Of a stretch of 64,000 nucleotides of DNA, positions 1-10,338 are shown in pieces. Every line of letters starts with the position of its first letter. Position 1 is the stretch's first letter. Under the pieces are notes generated by a model. That model had not been told where the DNA came from, searched no databases, and worked only from the letters and a program-made list of their open reading frames with translations. This DNA comes from Bacteroides sp. Its GTDB lineage: Bacteria > Bacteroidota > Bacteroidia > Bacteroidales > Bacteroidaceae. The translations under genes and the position numbers were made by a program. The stretch spans positions 39,174 through 103,173 of the forward strand of contig JAJQAY010000140.1 in NCBI GenBank assembly GCA_021203515.1, written 5' to 3'.

Positions 1-1266
1 CATTTCTCCCCCGTTATCGGTAATCGTCCTTGAATGAGGAAAATCAATCGTACAGTCGGTCACTATCCGGAAAGCCTCATATTCCTTTCTCTCATTTGTA
101 TAGGCCATGAATACCGAATTGCTCACTCCCAGGAAATAATCATTATTCGCTATTATCTCATACGAATTGCTGTCGTCCACCAATATGCTGGCGCCCAGGT
201 CTATATTGGATGCTTTACCCGCCTTGGCATCTTCCACCGTATCGTAACCCCGTCCTTTCACTCTGTTTATGGTGAACGCATAGGAACGGTTCCTCCATAG
301 TTCCATCGGTTGCAGTCCGTCATCCACAAGCACCATCTTATAATAGTAATCCCGGCCTTCGTAGGCGCCCTGAATAATTAGGTACGTATTATTCTGCATC
401 CCCGACTCGTACATATATACCGGAGCTTCGGTGATTTGTCCGTCACTGGTCGGTTCCGTTGTCACTATAGGCATCAAGTATGTGGCATCGTGCCGATATT
501 CGGTCAGGTTGGAAGTGTTGTCCATTATCGACAAACCGAGCTTATGCAGGCGTCCTTGCCGCGGAGCGTTCACTACCGCAGTAATCCCCTTCAACTCAAA
601 ATCAGCCGACTTATTAGCAAGGGTCATCTTGGCTACCACCCGTGCAAGCAGCAGCGGACCTCCCCCGTTGCCTTCTATTTTCGTTGTACTATCTATCTGT
701 GACACCTCTATCAGGCTGCTCATCGGTATCATTTCGCCATCACCGCCATACGGAATTGTAGTAAGTTGAGGGGTCGGCAAAGGCTCTGTAAGCAAGTCAT
801 TGCAAACTTCGTTCAGGGTCGTTGTCGGCTCCAACTTACTCAATAGACTGGTTAGGTCAAAATTATAGGATGTAACGGCATCACCGTAATAGAAATGTTC
901 CGGCGGATTGGCCACTATCAACAACTGATATTTGCTCCCGGCAGGTTGCTTGGTCAGTGTCACATAGCGCTTTCCCAAAAGCTCGAAAGCCTGCACCGCC
1001 TCTACAAAAACGGCACTACCGCCGTCTCCCTTGAACACCAGTATCCACGGCGTCCAGCCAACCTTGTCCTCGTCCGCTATTCCTCTCACGGCAGGAAGAT
1101 GATAAGAATCAGCCCGGGTGAATATCTCAATCCGTACCTTTTCTTCAGACGTTTCCTCCTCTTCACCGGCTGTATCCAAGTCGTAGAACTCCTTGACACA
1201 GCCCGACATGAGTAGCAGAAGTGCCACACAGAAGAAACGGCTTATATATATCATTAATTCTTTCAT
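1..1266 (-). CDS. Fimbrillin/Mfa-like fimbriae-assembly lipoprotein, 3' end outside window
   Basis: The frame is open from an ATG at 1266 to the left edge, at least 422 codons. The N-terminus is a lipoprotein signal with the lipobox LMSGC (Cys at about residue 23), followed by a region typical of FimB/Mfa2-like fimbrillin proteins: an early ...RIEIFTRA segment, then LVFKGDGGSAVFVEAVQAFE and YQLLIVANPP. Such proteins sit in the outer membrane and anchor or cap type V fimbriae. It starts 25 bases after the stop of the upstream fimbrial gene on the same strand, so the two probably share a transcript. No lesion is seen in this gene. The exact fimbrial role (anchor, tip or stalk) cannot be told from the sequence alone. 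Confidence 0.75.
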   Translation of the reverse strand, partial: MKELMIYISRFFCVALLLLMSGCVKEFYDLDTAGEEEETSEEKVRIEIFTRADSYHLPAVRGIADEDKVGWTPWILVFKGDGGSAVFVEAVQAFELLGKRYVTLTKQPAGSKYQLLIVANPPEHFYYGDAVTSYNFDLTSLLSKLEPTTTLNEVCNDLLTEPLPTPQLTTIPYGGDGEMIPMSSLIEVSQIDSTTKIEGNGGGPLLLARVVAKMTLANKSADFELKGITAVVNAPRQGRLHKLGLSIMDNTSNLTEYRHDATYLMPIVTTEPTSDGQITEAPVYMYESGMQNNTYLIIQGAYEGRDYYYKMVLVDDGLQPMELWRNRSYAFTINRVKGRGYDTVEDAKAGKASNIDLGASILVDDSNSYEIIANNDYFLGVSNSVFMAYTNERKEYEAFRIVTDCTIDFPHSRTITDNGGEM

Positions 1267-1291
1267 CTTTTCACATTAAGGAATACTTTCA

Positions 1292-4283
1292 CTATTCGTA
1301 TCTTATTTCATCCTTCACACAGCGAATAGACTGGGCAAAGGTGGGCAACTGACGCAAAGCTGAATGGGGCGGCCATTTGCCAAGTGTAAAGCTCCACACT
1401 GAATGGGGTGTTTCATAAGAGCTCGCTCCCGTAGAAGCCGAGTGGTAATAGCCTGCTGTTCCGCTAAACTCTATATTACCATCCTGGTTATGGCATCTTC
1501 CTGCCAATGGAAAGAAAACAGAAGCATTATTATTCTCATTATAAATCACAATACCACGATAGGCCGCATCTGCATTTTCCGTAGACACTCCGTATGCATA
1601 AGGAGCGCCATCGTTTTCATCATACTTAATCGGGCGACAGTCAAAGAAGCCGTCGGCATAGAAGCCGATAAGAAGCGATATATATTTCCCTACCTCTTCA
1701 TTACTGCTCGTATTCACCCCTTCCCAGAAATTGGGCACCCGGTCTACATTCAGTCCTTCTTTCCTTAACTCCTGTGTGGCGGCATCTCCTCCACGAGGAT
1801 TCTTAAACAGAGATAACCTCCATTCCGATGAAAGAATATCATCGGTATGGTCGACAGGGTCTGCCGGTTGTATGTCCGGCGGATTGGTGGGCAACACCAC
1901 GACTGGTCTGTCATTATCATTCCTATCGAAATAATTAGGATACATGCCATTATAAGCAATCCGGTCGATAGGCCCGTCCGACGGACGGTGATAACCTTTG
2001 GGACAAACCTCGAATAGTTCTTTATATCCATAATCATATTGGCTTTCCGGTGTTCCGACAGCTTCTCCCCATATGGGAAAGAAGGGTTTATAGGAGTCAT
2101 TCGTAAACGTAATACTCCGGCTCCAGTAGTCCATACCGCCCGGTGACTGCGTGGGGTGATAGGCCAGGCGGAAATAACCGGTATCTTCCTTCGGGGCAAT
2201 CCCCATTGGAAGAAAGCTCCGGCCTGACTGGGATACTCCACAAAAGCTCCTTTCTCCACCTCTACCTGATAATACTTGTTATTTCCGCTACTCAGGAAAG
2301 CGGGGGCAGTCAGGTTGTACATCGAAAACCGCCGGGCATAGTTGCGCCCTTTGCCTTTCAATGCTCCTTCTTCTATGGCATCACCCGGTCGCAGGATATA
2401 ATCATCGTCTTCTCCCTGTCTCACATACATATACTCAGTCGTATAGTAAATCTGATTATCCCCCCGGTCCCCAGTTACCAGCGTAGTGCCTCACCTGTAT
2501 CTTCCCATAGCGGGGGGGCACCGGTCTTATTTTCTTCCTTCATGCCGATACGGAAATAGATACGTCCATTTCCCTCTACACGGCTTCCGGTTTCTCCCTT
2601 GTATTCATTGGGACGGACTGCGTAATGCTCCGCCTTTCCCGGGTTGTCCGTGCCGACGGACGGGTCGAAACTCGGTGTAGTGCTCAGTACGATAAAGTCT
2701 TCTCCTTCCAGCACACTGGCATTCCACTCTTTAATTTGCCCTATCTCTTCCGGGGATACATACCCATTAGTATCGGCAACCTTCCGGGTCTGCTGCCCCG
2801 TAACAATCCGTTCTCCCATTTCTTTATTCCGAAAGAAAGCACCTATATATCCAGTGCCATAGGCATTGAAGCTAAACCGCTTGTCATACTGGCTGGTATG
2901 CACTTTAATCTCCCTCTGCAACTTACCACCGCCATCATTATCTTCAGCGGAAAGAATAAGGCGGAAAGTTTTCTGACTGCCTTTCTCATTCAGGTCGTCC
3001 AGTAACACATCCATGTATCCCGTTCCGGCCTTCTCCGACTTATTATAGGTATAAGAAAAACGGGAGGTAGTATAAGTCACCGTATTTCCATCATCTTTCA
3101 CATCTTTAGTGCGCCATATCAAATCGTTGAAAATCTTATCCGTATCCGCTTCTTCGCTTCCGGTGCCGACATACGCTTTCGGCAATACCTTCACTTCCGG
3201 CATATTAGACCAGAAGGATATACGCGCCACGTTAAAGTCGGTTATGCTCACTTCGACAGCCGAAACATTTAATTGCTTGTTACCCGATATATCCCACCCA
3301 TTGGCGGTCTCATCCCACGGCGAAGCCTGAATGCTAACGTGCAACAGTCCCTTGATAATTCCAAGCACATCGAGCTTGGTATTGATTGGAAGGCTATAAT
3401 TCACCGGATCCGGATTTATCTCCAGTTCACGGGAGGGGTGGTAATTATCTCCCATATCCACGGTGAAGACCACTGCTTTTGCCTTATCACCCGGAGTTGC
3501 CAGTTCATTGGAGGGCAGAATAATGCGGTTTATCCCTTTTGCCCAGTTCGCACCGGAGGTAGTGGATATCTCGTCCGAAAAGTAATTTCCGTTCTCAGTT
3601 CTGGTGAATGTACGCGTCCCGTCACGCTCTATGGGAGTGCCGGTATATTCGGCAGCTATAAGAGGAACAAGATTGGGAAGTTTGCTAAATATAATCCCCT
3701 TAAAGTCATTCTCAAAGTTCTCTTCCGCCTCCAGCACGACGTCCACTCTTACTCCTAGCCTGTCGAGGCCGAGTTCCAGCAAGGAGACTTCCGTTCCATT
3801 GCCCAGTATCGCTCCTGCTCCATTAGACAGAACAGTGACATTCTTAATTACCTGAATCATGGGGATAACCTGTTCCGAAGTAAAACAGTCGGCAGGGTAA
3901 GCAATCTTCTTCAAATCATTATATTCGGAGACGCCTTCCAGTGCAGTCACTACATCCTGAAGCAACGGTTCGTTGGCTAAAAATACAAGATCGTATGTTC
4001 CCAGAAGAATAGTATGACGCACTACGTCTCCCAACCATGCATTATAGCGCACGTTGGTAGTACGGTTGCCTGTTGCATGGTCGAACGACAGGACACGCAG
4101 GGAACGAATGGTTCTATCGTCCGGATCTCCCGGATGGGTAGTATCCTGGAGTCCCAGACCTCTCACCGTTATAAAAGAGTCTCCCACTGCCTGTTCATAG
4201 GTTTCATCTATGCAGGAAACAAAAAACAGTAAACATGAAATATATATTAAAATTTTGCTTGTATATCTTTTCACTATCATCAA
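1292..4283 (-). pseudogene. Large fimbrial lipoprotein (DUF4906-like, FISUMP-like C-terminus), two frameshifts
   Basis: Translation starts at 4283 with a lipoprotein signal (lipobox FFVSC) and runs 602 residues to a stop at 2475. The protein then continues in two other frames down to a stop at 1292. One missing base near 2480 (probably a G in GAGG) and one near 2206 (a G in TGGGG) restore a single frame; 2992 bases plus two is 998 codons. The C-terminus (PKGYHRPSDG, FYADGFFDCR, GRCHNQDG, SIRCVKD) resembles the FISUMP/major paralogous fold found at the tip end of Bacteroides fimbrial proteins. The size of about 997 residues and the fimbrillin-like neighbour downstream suggest a tip or adhesin subunit. 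The breaks may be sequence errors rather than decay. Confidence 0.65.
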
Positions 4284-4647
4284 ATTTTTTCACCTGTTTG
4301 GACGTAAGATTTACCAAAACCTCACATTGCAAATATCGAAGTATTATAGGAGATAGTGAATTACATTCATTTCTGATATAGAAAATGGAAGTACTGAAAA
4401 TATAACTATTAATGAAGTCATCCGAACTAATTATTGCTGAATGCAAAAATAAGATGGAGAGAAAGGAGTTTGTTGCGCAATCTGTAGAAGAACAGAGAAA
4501 ATGTTTCGCATACCGAAACTGTCTATTAAAAGAGTCGTGAAATGTAAATAGTCTTTATACAAAGGTATCACCACTTGGTTTATTAACTTTCATGACGATA
4601 CCTTAACAATATCCGATGGCAATATGTTTACCTACAACATCCTGCTT
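4284..4647. other. Intergenic, 364 bases
   Basis: AT-rich spacer between the fimbrial gene (which starts leftward at 4283) and the end of gltA. It must hold the promoter of the fimbrial genes; a weak -7 match, GATATTTG on the minus strand, lies near 4330-4337. I see no convincing terminator for gltA and no RNA gene. Confidence 0.4.
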
Positions 4648-5991
4648 CTACCGTTTTTTGATAGGAACATAAGTTGTGTCTCCCAGCACGTTCTTGTATG
4701 CCGGACGAATGATACGCTTGCCTTCGAAGTTCAGTTCTTCATTGCGATGGGCGCACCAACCCACAATACGCGCCATGGCAAAGAGCGGAGTGAAGATTTC
4801 CTGCGGCAGTCCAATCATCTCGTACACAAAGCCTGAATAGAAGTCAATGTTACTCGATACGGTCTTGCCGTTGTTCTTCACACGACCGAAGGTGGCGATG
4901 GCACGTTCTTCCAGCAGTTCCAAGAAGGTGAACTCGCGTTCTTTTCCCTTCTCGCGGGCAAGGTCGCGGGCTAGTTCTTTCAGCAGAACGGCACGCGGAT
5001 CGGAAATCGTATAGACGGCATGGCCGATGCCGTAAATCAGCCCGGTCTTGTTATAGGCTTCCTTATTCAGCATACGCGTGAAGTAAGTATCTATTTCGTC
5101 CACATTCGTCCAGTCCTGAATATTCTCCTGCAAGTGGCGATACATGTCGACCACCTGAATATTGGCGCCACCGTGAAGCGGGCCTTTCAGCAAACCGATA
5201 CCAGCGGCAATGGAAGAATAGGTGTCCGTCCCGGTAGAAGAAGTGACACGCACGGTGAAGGTGGAGTTATTACCACCGCCGTGTTCCGCCTGCAACACCA
5301 GCAGCAAGTCGAGGGTACTGGCTTCCAGTTCGGTATAATCCCGTTTCAGCATATAGAGGAAGTTCTCGGCAATGGAGAGGTTTTCCTGCGGATGGCGGAT
5401 GTGCAGCGAACGTCCATGAGTGGCATGGCGAAGCATATTAAAGGCATAAGCGATGATGGTGGGGAACCGTGAAATCAGTTCGACGCTCTGGCGCATCAGG
5501 TTATCGCGGGAAGTATCATCGGCCTTGTGGTCGAAGCGGTACATTTCGAGCACGCTGCGCGCCAGGATGTTCATGATATTGTTTCCTTCGAGCTCGATGA
5601 TATTCATCTTTGTCTTCTGTTCCAACGCCATGTTGTCGTTTACCAGTTCGCTGAAAGAAGCCAGTTCTTCCTTATCGGGCAGGCGACCGGAAAGCAGCAG
5701 ATAGGCTACTTCTTCAAATCCGAAACGTTTCTCCTTGATGATGGCATGGGCGAGGTCGTCCAGGTCATATCCGCGATAGAACAGCTTGCCGGGGATGGGC
5801 TTCAAGCCACCGCCGGGGATGCGTTCGTAACCTACTACATTGCCAACCTTGGTCAGTCCTACCAGGACACCGGTTCCGTCTTCGTTGCGCAAGCCGCGCT
5901 TCACGTCAAACTTCTTGAACAGTTCATTCTCAATCCGGGTGGCTTCCTTCAAATCTTCGGAAAGCTTGTAAATCAAACACTCTTTCTTCAT
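4648..5991 (-). CDS. gltA: Citrate synthase
   Basis: Condenses acetyl-CoA and oxaloacetate to citrate in the cytoplasm. The 447-residue product has the family's catalytic triad: His273 (PLHGGAN), His324 (GIGHAVY) and Asp383 (NIDFYSG), plus QAEHGGGNNSTF around His237. It is the last gene of a three-gene minus-strand cluster acn-icd-gltA; its start is 6 bases after the icd stop, so translation is probably coupled. In Bacteroides this branch makes 2-oxoglutarate for glutamate synthesis. The frame is intact, with no sign of transfer. Confidence 0.97.
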   Translation of the reverse strand: MKKECLIYKLSEDLKEATRIENELFKKFDVKRGLRNEDGTGVLVGLTKVGNVVGYERIPGGGLKPIPGKLFYRGYDLDDLAHAIIKEKRFGFEEVAYLLLSGRLPDKEELASFSELVNDNMALEQKTKMNIIELEGNNIMNILARSVLEMYRFDHKADDTSRDNLMRQSVELISRFPTIIAYAFNMLRHATHGRSLHIRHPQENLSIAENFLYMLKRDYTELEASTLDLLLVLQAEHGGGNNSTFTVRVTSSTGTDTYSSIAAGIGLLKGPLHGGANIQVVDMYRHLQENIQDWTNVDEIDTYFTRMLNKEAYNKTGLIYGIGHAVYTISDPRAVLLKELARDLAREKGKEREFTFLELLEERAIATFGRVKNNGKTVSSNIDFYSGFVYEMIGLPQEIFTPLFAMARIVGWCAHRNEELNFEGKRIIRPAYKNVLGDTTYVPIKKR

Positions 5992-5997
5992 AATATG

Positions 5998-7155
5998 TTA
6001 GTTTTTAATAGTTTCAATTCTTCCTACAATCTCCCTTGTAAACGCCGAAGTACTCAGCGAGATGCCACCTGGCATAAACCGCGCCAAGTCGGCAGTGGCA
6101 CGTCCTTCCGTGAAGCTCTGCTCCAAAGCCTTCTCTATCAGGGAAGCCGCTTCCTTCCAGCCCAGATATTCCAGCATCATCACGGCGGAAAGGATGATGG
6201 AGCAAGGATTTACTACATCCTTGCCCGTGATGTTGGGCGCTGTTCCGTGGGTGGCTTCAAAGATGGCATGTCCCGTCTTGTAGTTGATATTGGCTCCGGG
6301 AGCGATGCCGATGCCGCCCACCATGGCCGCCAACTGGTCGGATACGTAATCACCGTTCAGGTTCAGCGTGGCAATGACGGAATACTCTTCGGGAATGAGC
6401 AACGTGTTTTGCAAGAAAGCATCGGCAATGCAATCCTTCATCGTCAGGCGTCCTTCGGCTATCTCCTTGCCAAACTCGCGCTCGGCAAGTTCATAGCCCC
6501 ATTTCTTGAAGCCGCCTTCGGTGAACTTCATGATATTCCCTTTGTGCACCAGCGTCACGGAGGGCAGATTGTGTTCGAGGGCGTACAGACAAGCCGCACG
6601 CACCAGACGCTCCGTTCCCTCCCTGGAGACGGGCTTCACGCCGAACGAGGAGGTTTCGGGGAAGCGTACCTTCGTCACTCCCATCTCATCGTGCAGGAAG
6701 CGGTAGAACTTCTCTGCTTCCGGCGTTCCGGCCTCCCACTCGATGCCGGCATAGATATCTTCCGTATTCTCGCGGAACACGCACATATTCACCTTCTGCG
6801 GTTCCTTCACCGGAGAAACCACGCCCTTATACCAACGCACGGGGCGCAGGCAGACGTACAAATCGAGTGTCTGGCGCAATGCCACGTTCAGCGAGCGAAT
6901 GCCGCCGCCGATAGGGGTGGTCAGCGGACCCTTGATACCTATCTTATAGGTGCGAAAGACCTCCATTGTTTCGTCCGGCAACCAGGAACCCGTTTCGTTG
7001 AAAGCGCGTTCTCCTGCCAGCACTTCTTTCCATTCGATGCTACGGCTGTCGCCATAGGCTTTGCGGAGGGCGGCATTCACCACGGCTTGCATGGAGGGAG
7101 TGACCTCTGCTCCTACTCCGTCACCGGTAATAAAAGGTACAGTAATTCTTTCCAT
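5998..7155 (-). CDS. icd: Isocitrate dehydrogenase
   Basis: Oxidatively decarboxylates isocitrate to 2-oxoglutarate. 385 residues if started at the ATG at 7155 ([15 protein letters not shown]); an ATG five codons upstream at 7170 overlaps the end of acn and is less likely. Visible family motifs are RSLNVALRQ (substrate Ser at about 88), [31 protein letters not shown] and [11 protein letters not shown]. The residues that hold the NADP 2'-phosphate in the E. coli enzyme (Lys344, Tyr345, Tyr391) are Asn308, Ile309 and Ala355 here, so NAD use is possible. It lies between acn and gltA in one transcription unit. Confidence 0.95.
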   Translation of the reverse strand: MERITVPFITGDGVGAEVTPSMQAVVNAALRKAYGDSRSIEWKEVLAGERAFNETGSWLPDETMEVFRTYKIGIKGPLTTPIGGGIRSLNVALRQTLDLYVCLRPVRWYKGVVSPVKEPQKVNMCVFRENTEDIYAGIEWEAGTPEAEKFYRFLHDEMGVTKVRFPETSSFGVKPVSREGTERLVRAACLYALEHNLPSVTLVHKGNIMKFTEGGFKKWGYELAEREFGKEIAEGRLTMKDCIADAFLQNTLLIPEEYSVIATLNLNGDYVSDQLAAMVGGIGIAPGANINYKTGHAIFEATHGTAPNITGKDVVNPCSIILSAVMMLEYLGWKEAASLIEKALEQSFTEGRATADLARFMPGGISLSTSAFTREIVGRIETIKN

Positions 7156-7159
7156 ATTT

Positions 7160-9402
7160 CTATCGTGCATTTAGTGCAGAACCGGCACGGAACCAGACAA
7201 TCTGCTGTTCGTTATACGTATGTTGTACCGGGAAGCTCTCTTGGCTGCCGTCTTCATGATGAAGAACTACCGTCAGGTTGCGTCCCGGAGCAAAGTCTTT
7301 CAGCCCTATGACAGAGAGCAAATCGTGCTCCTGAATTTTGTCGTAATCGGCCTTGTCGATGAAGGTCAATGCCAGCATACCCTGCTTCTTGAGGTTGGTT
7401 TCGTGGATGCGGGCGAAGCTCTTTGCCAGGATGACACGCACATTCAGGAAGCGGGGTTCCATGGCGGCATGTTCGCGGCTGGAGCCTTCGCCATAGTTCT
7501 CCTCGGCCACTACGATGGAGGGGAGGCCTTCCGACTTATAGAGTTTTGCCGTACCGGATACGGTGCCGTAGGTATTTGTCAAGCGGTTCCACACATTATT
7601 TGTCTCTCCGTTGAAAGCATTAACAGCTCCCATCAGCATGTTGTCGGAAATGTTTTCCAGATGTCCGCGGAAGCGTAGCCACGGCCCGGCCATCGAGATG
7701 TGGTCGGTGGTGCACTTTCCTTGCGTCTTTATCAGCAGAGGCATATTCAGCATGTCCATGCCGTCCCAGGCCGGGAAGGGTGTCAGCAGTTGCAAGCGTT
7801 CCGAATGGGGATTTACAGTAATATCCTTCTTCACATCGGATGGAGCGATATAGCCTTCGCTACCTGCCACAAACCCTTGCGGCGGCAGTTCCACCCCTAC
7901 CGGCTCGGCCAGTTTCACCTTCTCTCCGTCGGCATTTACCAACGTATCTTTCAGGGGATTGAAGCACAAGTCACCAGCAATGGTCAGCGCCATGGTCAGC
8001 TCCGGAGAAGCGACGAAGGCATAGGTATTGGGATTGCCGTCCGCACGCTTGGCGAAGTTACGGTTGAAGGAGGTTACGATGGAGTTCCTGCGGGTGGGGT
8101 CGTCCGTCTCGCGCTTCCACTGCCCGATGCAAGGGCCGCAGGCGTTTGCCATGATGGTGCCGCCCACTTCTTCAAAAGCGTCAATCATGCAGTCGCGCTC
8201 TGCCGTAGCCCGTATCCGTTCGCTGCCGGGGTTCACAATCAGAGGGGCGGCCACATGCAAGTGCTTCTCCGTGACCTGGCGCGCCAATGAAGCGGCACGG
8301 CTCAGGTCTTGATAGGATGAATTGGTGCACGAACCGATAAGGCCGACTTCCATCTTGCGGGGATAGCCGTTCTTCAACACTTTCTCTGCGAACTCGGATA
8401 TGGGCGTGGCAGCATCGGGCGTAAACGGGCCGTTGATATAAGGTTCCAGCGTGGCGAGGTCTATCTCGATGATGCGGTCGTAATACTTCTCGGGATGGAC
8501 TAGCACCTCTTCGTCGGCACAGAGTTCGGAGACCACGGAGGTAGCCATCTTTGCCACTTCTTCGCGTCCGGTGGCTTCCAGATAGGTGGCCATGCGCTCG
8601 TCGTAGGGGAACAGGGAGGTAGTGGCACCCACTTCCGCACCCATATTGCAAATCGTCGCTTTGCCGGTGGCGGAAAGCGAAGCAGTGCCCGGGCCGAAGT
8701 ATTCGATAATAGCATTCGTACCGCCTTTCACGGTGAGGATGCCCGCCAACTTCAATATCACGTCTTTGGGAGCTGCCCAGCCACTCAACTTACCGGTCAG
8801 GCGCACTCCTATCAGGCGGGGCATCTTCAACTCCCATTCCATACCGGTCATCACGTCCACAGCATCGGCGCCACCCACTCCGATGGCTACCATCCCCAGA
8901 CCGCCGGCATTGTGGGTATGCGAGTCGGTGCCTATCATCATTCCGCCCGGAAAAGCATAGTTCTCCAGAACGACCTGATGGATGATGCCCGCACCGGGTT
9001 GCCAGAAGCCGATGCCATAGCGGGAGGAGACATCGCGGAGGAAATTGTAGACTTCTTCATTCGTTTTCGTTGCGGTGGCAATGTCGCTTTTGGCTCCTTT
9101 GTAAGCCTGAATTAAATGGTTGCAATGTACGGTGGAGGGCACGGCAACCTGCTCGCGGCCTGCGTTCATAAATTGCAGCAGGGCCATTGGGCCGTAGCGT
9201 CCCGCATGGCCACGCGGTCGGGGCGGAAGTTTACGTAGTCCTCTCCGCGCTTGTAGCTCTTTACTCCTGCCTCATCATATAGATGGGCATACAATATTTT
9301 CTCAGCCAACGTCAGCGGGCGTTGTAATACATTTCTTACGCGCTCTATCTTGCCTGCATAAGCGGCATAAAACGCTTTAAGCATTAGTAAATCATAAACC
9401 AT
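7160..9402 (-). pseudogene. acnA: Aconitate hydratase, one frameshift
   Basis: Interconverts citrate and isocitrate with a [4Fe-4S] cluster. Starts at 9402 (MVYDLLMLKAFYAAYAG) and runs to ...RDATAQ, where a missing A in an AAA run near 9182 shifts the frame; the rest reads [20 protein letters not shown] to a stop at 7160. With one base added the gene is 748 codons, full length for the family. Cluster cysteines are seen in IGSCTNSS and [10 protein letters not shown]; the C-terminal domain carries [10 protein letters not shown]. Bacteroides aconitase is known to resemble the mitochondrial type. As first gene of the acn-icd-gltA cluster, a true break would cost the cell 2-oxoglutarate synthesis by this route, so a sequence error is the simpler reading. 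Confidence 0.88.
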
Positions 9403-9646
9403 AACCAGTATCCGTTTTGTTTTTCAATATTGTAAAGATTACAAATTAATATTATAAACAAACCAAAGAGGGGAAAAGTTTAACAAAATAAAGCATTTTT
9501 GCTACTGGATACGATGATTTATTACTTTTATCGGGAGAATGCAATGCTAAATTAGCATCCGGTGGAGTAGTCGGATAAGAATATCGTTTTCCATGCCTGA
9601 TTGCATTTGCATTTGTGAGAGAATAACGCTTTGCTATAGAGAGTGA

Positions 9647-9756
9647 CGTTCGGCTCAGGAGTGAATTTATCTCTTGCAGGGAGTGAGTACATCTCTTGCT
9701 AGGAGTGAGCATATCTCTCCTTAGGACTGAGTATATCTCTTCCTAGGACTGAGCCC
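9647..9756. repeat. 22-base tandem repeat, about 4.7 copies
   Basis: Four consecutive 22-base units begin at 9669, 9691, 9713 and 9735; each is ATCTCT, a variable stretch, then RGGAvTGAGy. A fifth degenerate unit precedes them at 9647. It lies upstream of acn and shows no coding potential in its own right. Other 21-22 base repeats of unrelated sequence occur near 39226, 41982, 52916 and 61877. Confidence 0.85.
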
Positions 9757-9758
9757 CT

Positions 9759-9799
9759 AAAACACCCCTATGTTTTACACCAAAACATCCGGGTGTTTT
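9759..9799. repeat. Hairpin with two-part stem
   Basis: AAAACACCC (9759-9767) pairs with GGGTGTTTT (9791-9799), and inside it ATGTTTT (9770-9776) pairs with AAAACAT (9782-9788) around a 5-base loop. It directly follows the 22-base repeats. There is no following T-run that would make it a standard terminator. Confidence 0.6.
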
Positions 9800-10003
9800 C
9801 ATACTTCAGTATACGGGTGAGATGGGCTAAGTCTCTGGCCTAACCTGGCTAAGTATACGAAAGCATTCGCTACTTATTCCAATGTATGGAAAATAAGCTT
9901 AACAAGACAAGGCATTTCCACCATCGAAGGCGAAGATTTATTACCTTTGCAAGAACAAACGGGAATTTAGCGAAGCGAAGCTTCGCTAAGTGATTAGCGA
10001 TTA

Positions 10004-10038
10004 GTGATTTGTGATTTGTGATTTGTGATTTGTGATTA
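10004..10038. repeat. 7-base tandem repeat (GTGATTT)
   Basis: Four perfect GTGATTT units and a fifth ending in A. A small hairpin (TTAGCGAAG/CTTCGCTAA, 9967-9989) lies just before it. It is part of the composite spacer before the helicase gene. Confidence 0.7.
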
Positions 10039-10077
10039 GTTTGTGACAACGCTGCTCTATCTACCAAGTAGGAGTAA

Positions 10078-10228
10078 CTTAATTCCCCTCCTCCTGGGAG
10101 GAGGTGTGCCCAAAGGGCGGGGTGGTAGAGGGCACAAAGCAGAGAAATCATTCTCTCAGAGGAAATTATTATTCCTACCACCTCCCCCCCGTTGGGGTAC
10201 TCCTCCTCCCAGGAGGAGGAGAATTGAG
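10078..10228. repeat. GC-rich inverted-repeat element, copy A
   Basis: Left end CTTAATTCCCCTCCTCCTGG, followed by GGAGGTG, GGGCGGGGTGGTAG; right end CTACCACCTCC, GGGGTACTCCTCCTCCCAGG, then AGAATTGAG. Each end contains its own palindrome (CCTCCTCCTGGGAGGAGG type), and the two ends are inverted copies of each other around a variable AT-richer centre. Copy B at 12334-12479 is the same element in opposite orientation. Known families it could belong to are REP/BIME-like or MITE-like repeats; no transposase lies nearby. Confidence 0.75.
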
Positions 10229-10294
10229 ATAGTCTTATTATCATACCGAAAGGGAATGCATCAACAAATAACTTATAACTCATAACTCATAACT

Positions 10295-10315
10295 TTTAGC
10301 GGCTTCGCCGCTAAA
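10295..10315. repeat. Small GC hairpin before helicase gene
   Basis: TTTAGCGGC, TTC, GCCGCTAAA form a perfect 9-base stem 23 bases before the helicase start. ATAACTCAT-type tandem repeats lie directly upstream (10268-10294). It may be a terminator-like or REP-like end; it lacks a T-run. Confidence 0.5.
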
Positions 10316-10338
10316 TTATCATTTATAAAAACTACAAT

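Larger units (their letters stand above)
9403..10338. other. Repeat-dense intergenic region, 936 bases
   Basis: No credible gene. It holds the upstream region of acn, a 22-base tandem repeat (9647-9756), a long hairpin (9759-9799), small GCGAAG-type hairpins (9967-9989 and 10295-10315), 7-base tandem repeats (10004-10038) and a GC-rich inverted-repeat element (10078-10228), each listed separately. Confidence 0.7.

Noticed and set aside
4204..4446. An 80-codon minus-strand frame across the fimbrial gene start
   Set aside because: It overlaps the signal-peptide region of the fimbrial gene in another frame and has no protein-like features.
5527..7311. A 594-codon open frame on the plus strand
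   Set aside because: It runs antisense to gltA and icd, has no recognisable domain, and follows from the codon bias of those genes.
9647..9756. CRISPR array
   Set aside because: Units of 22 bases follow each other without spacers and there are no cas genes; the same holds for the arrays at 41982 and 52916.
9870..10283. A 137-codon minus-strand frame in the repeat region
   Set aside because: It is read through the GC-rich element and the GTGATTT repeats; the translation is repetitive and has no family signal.
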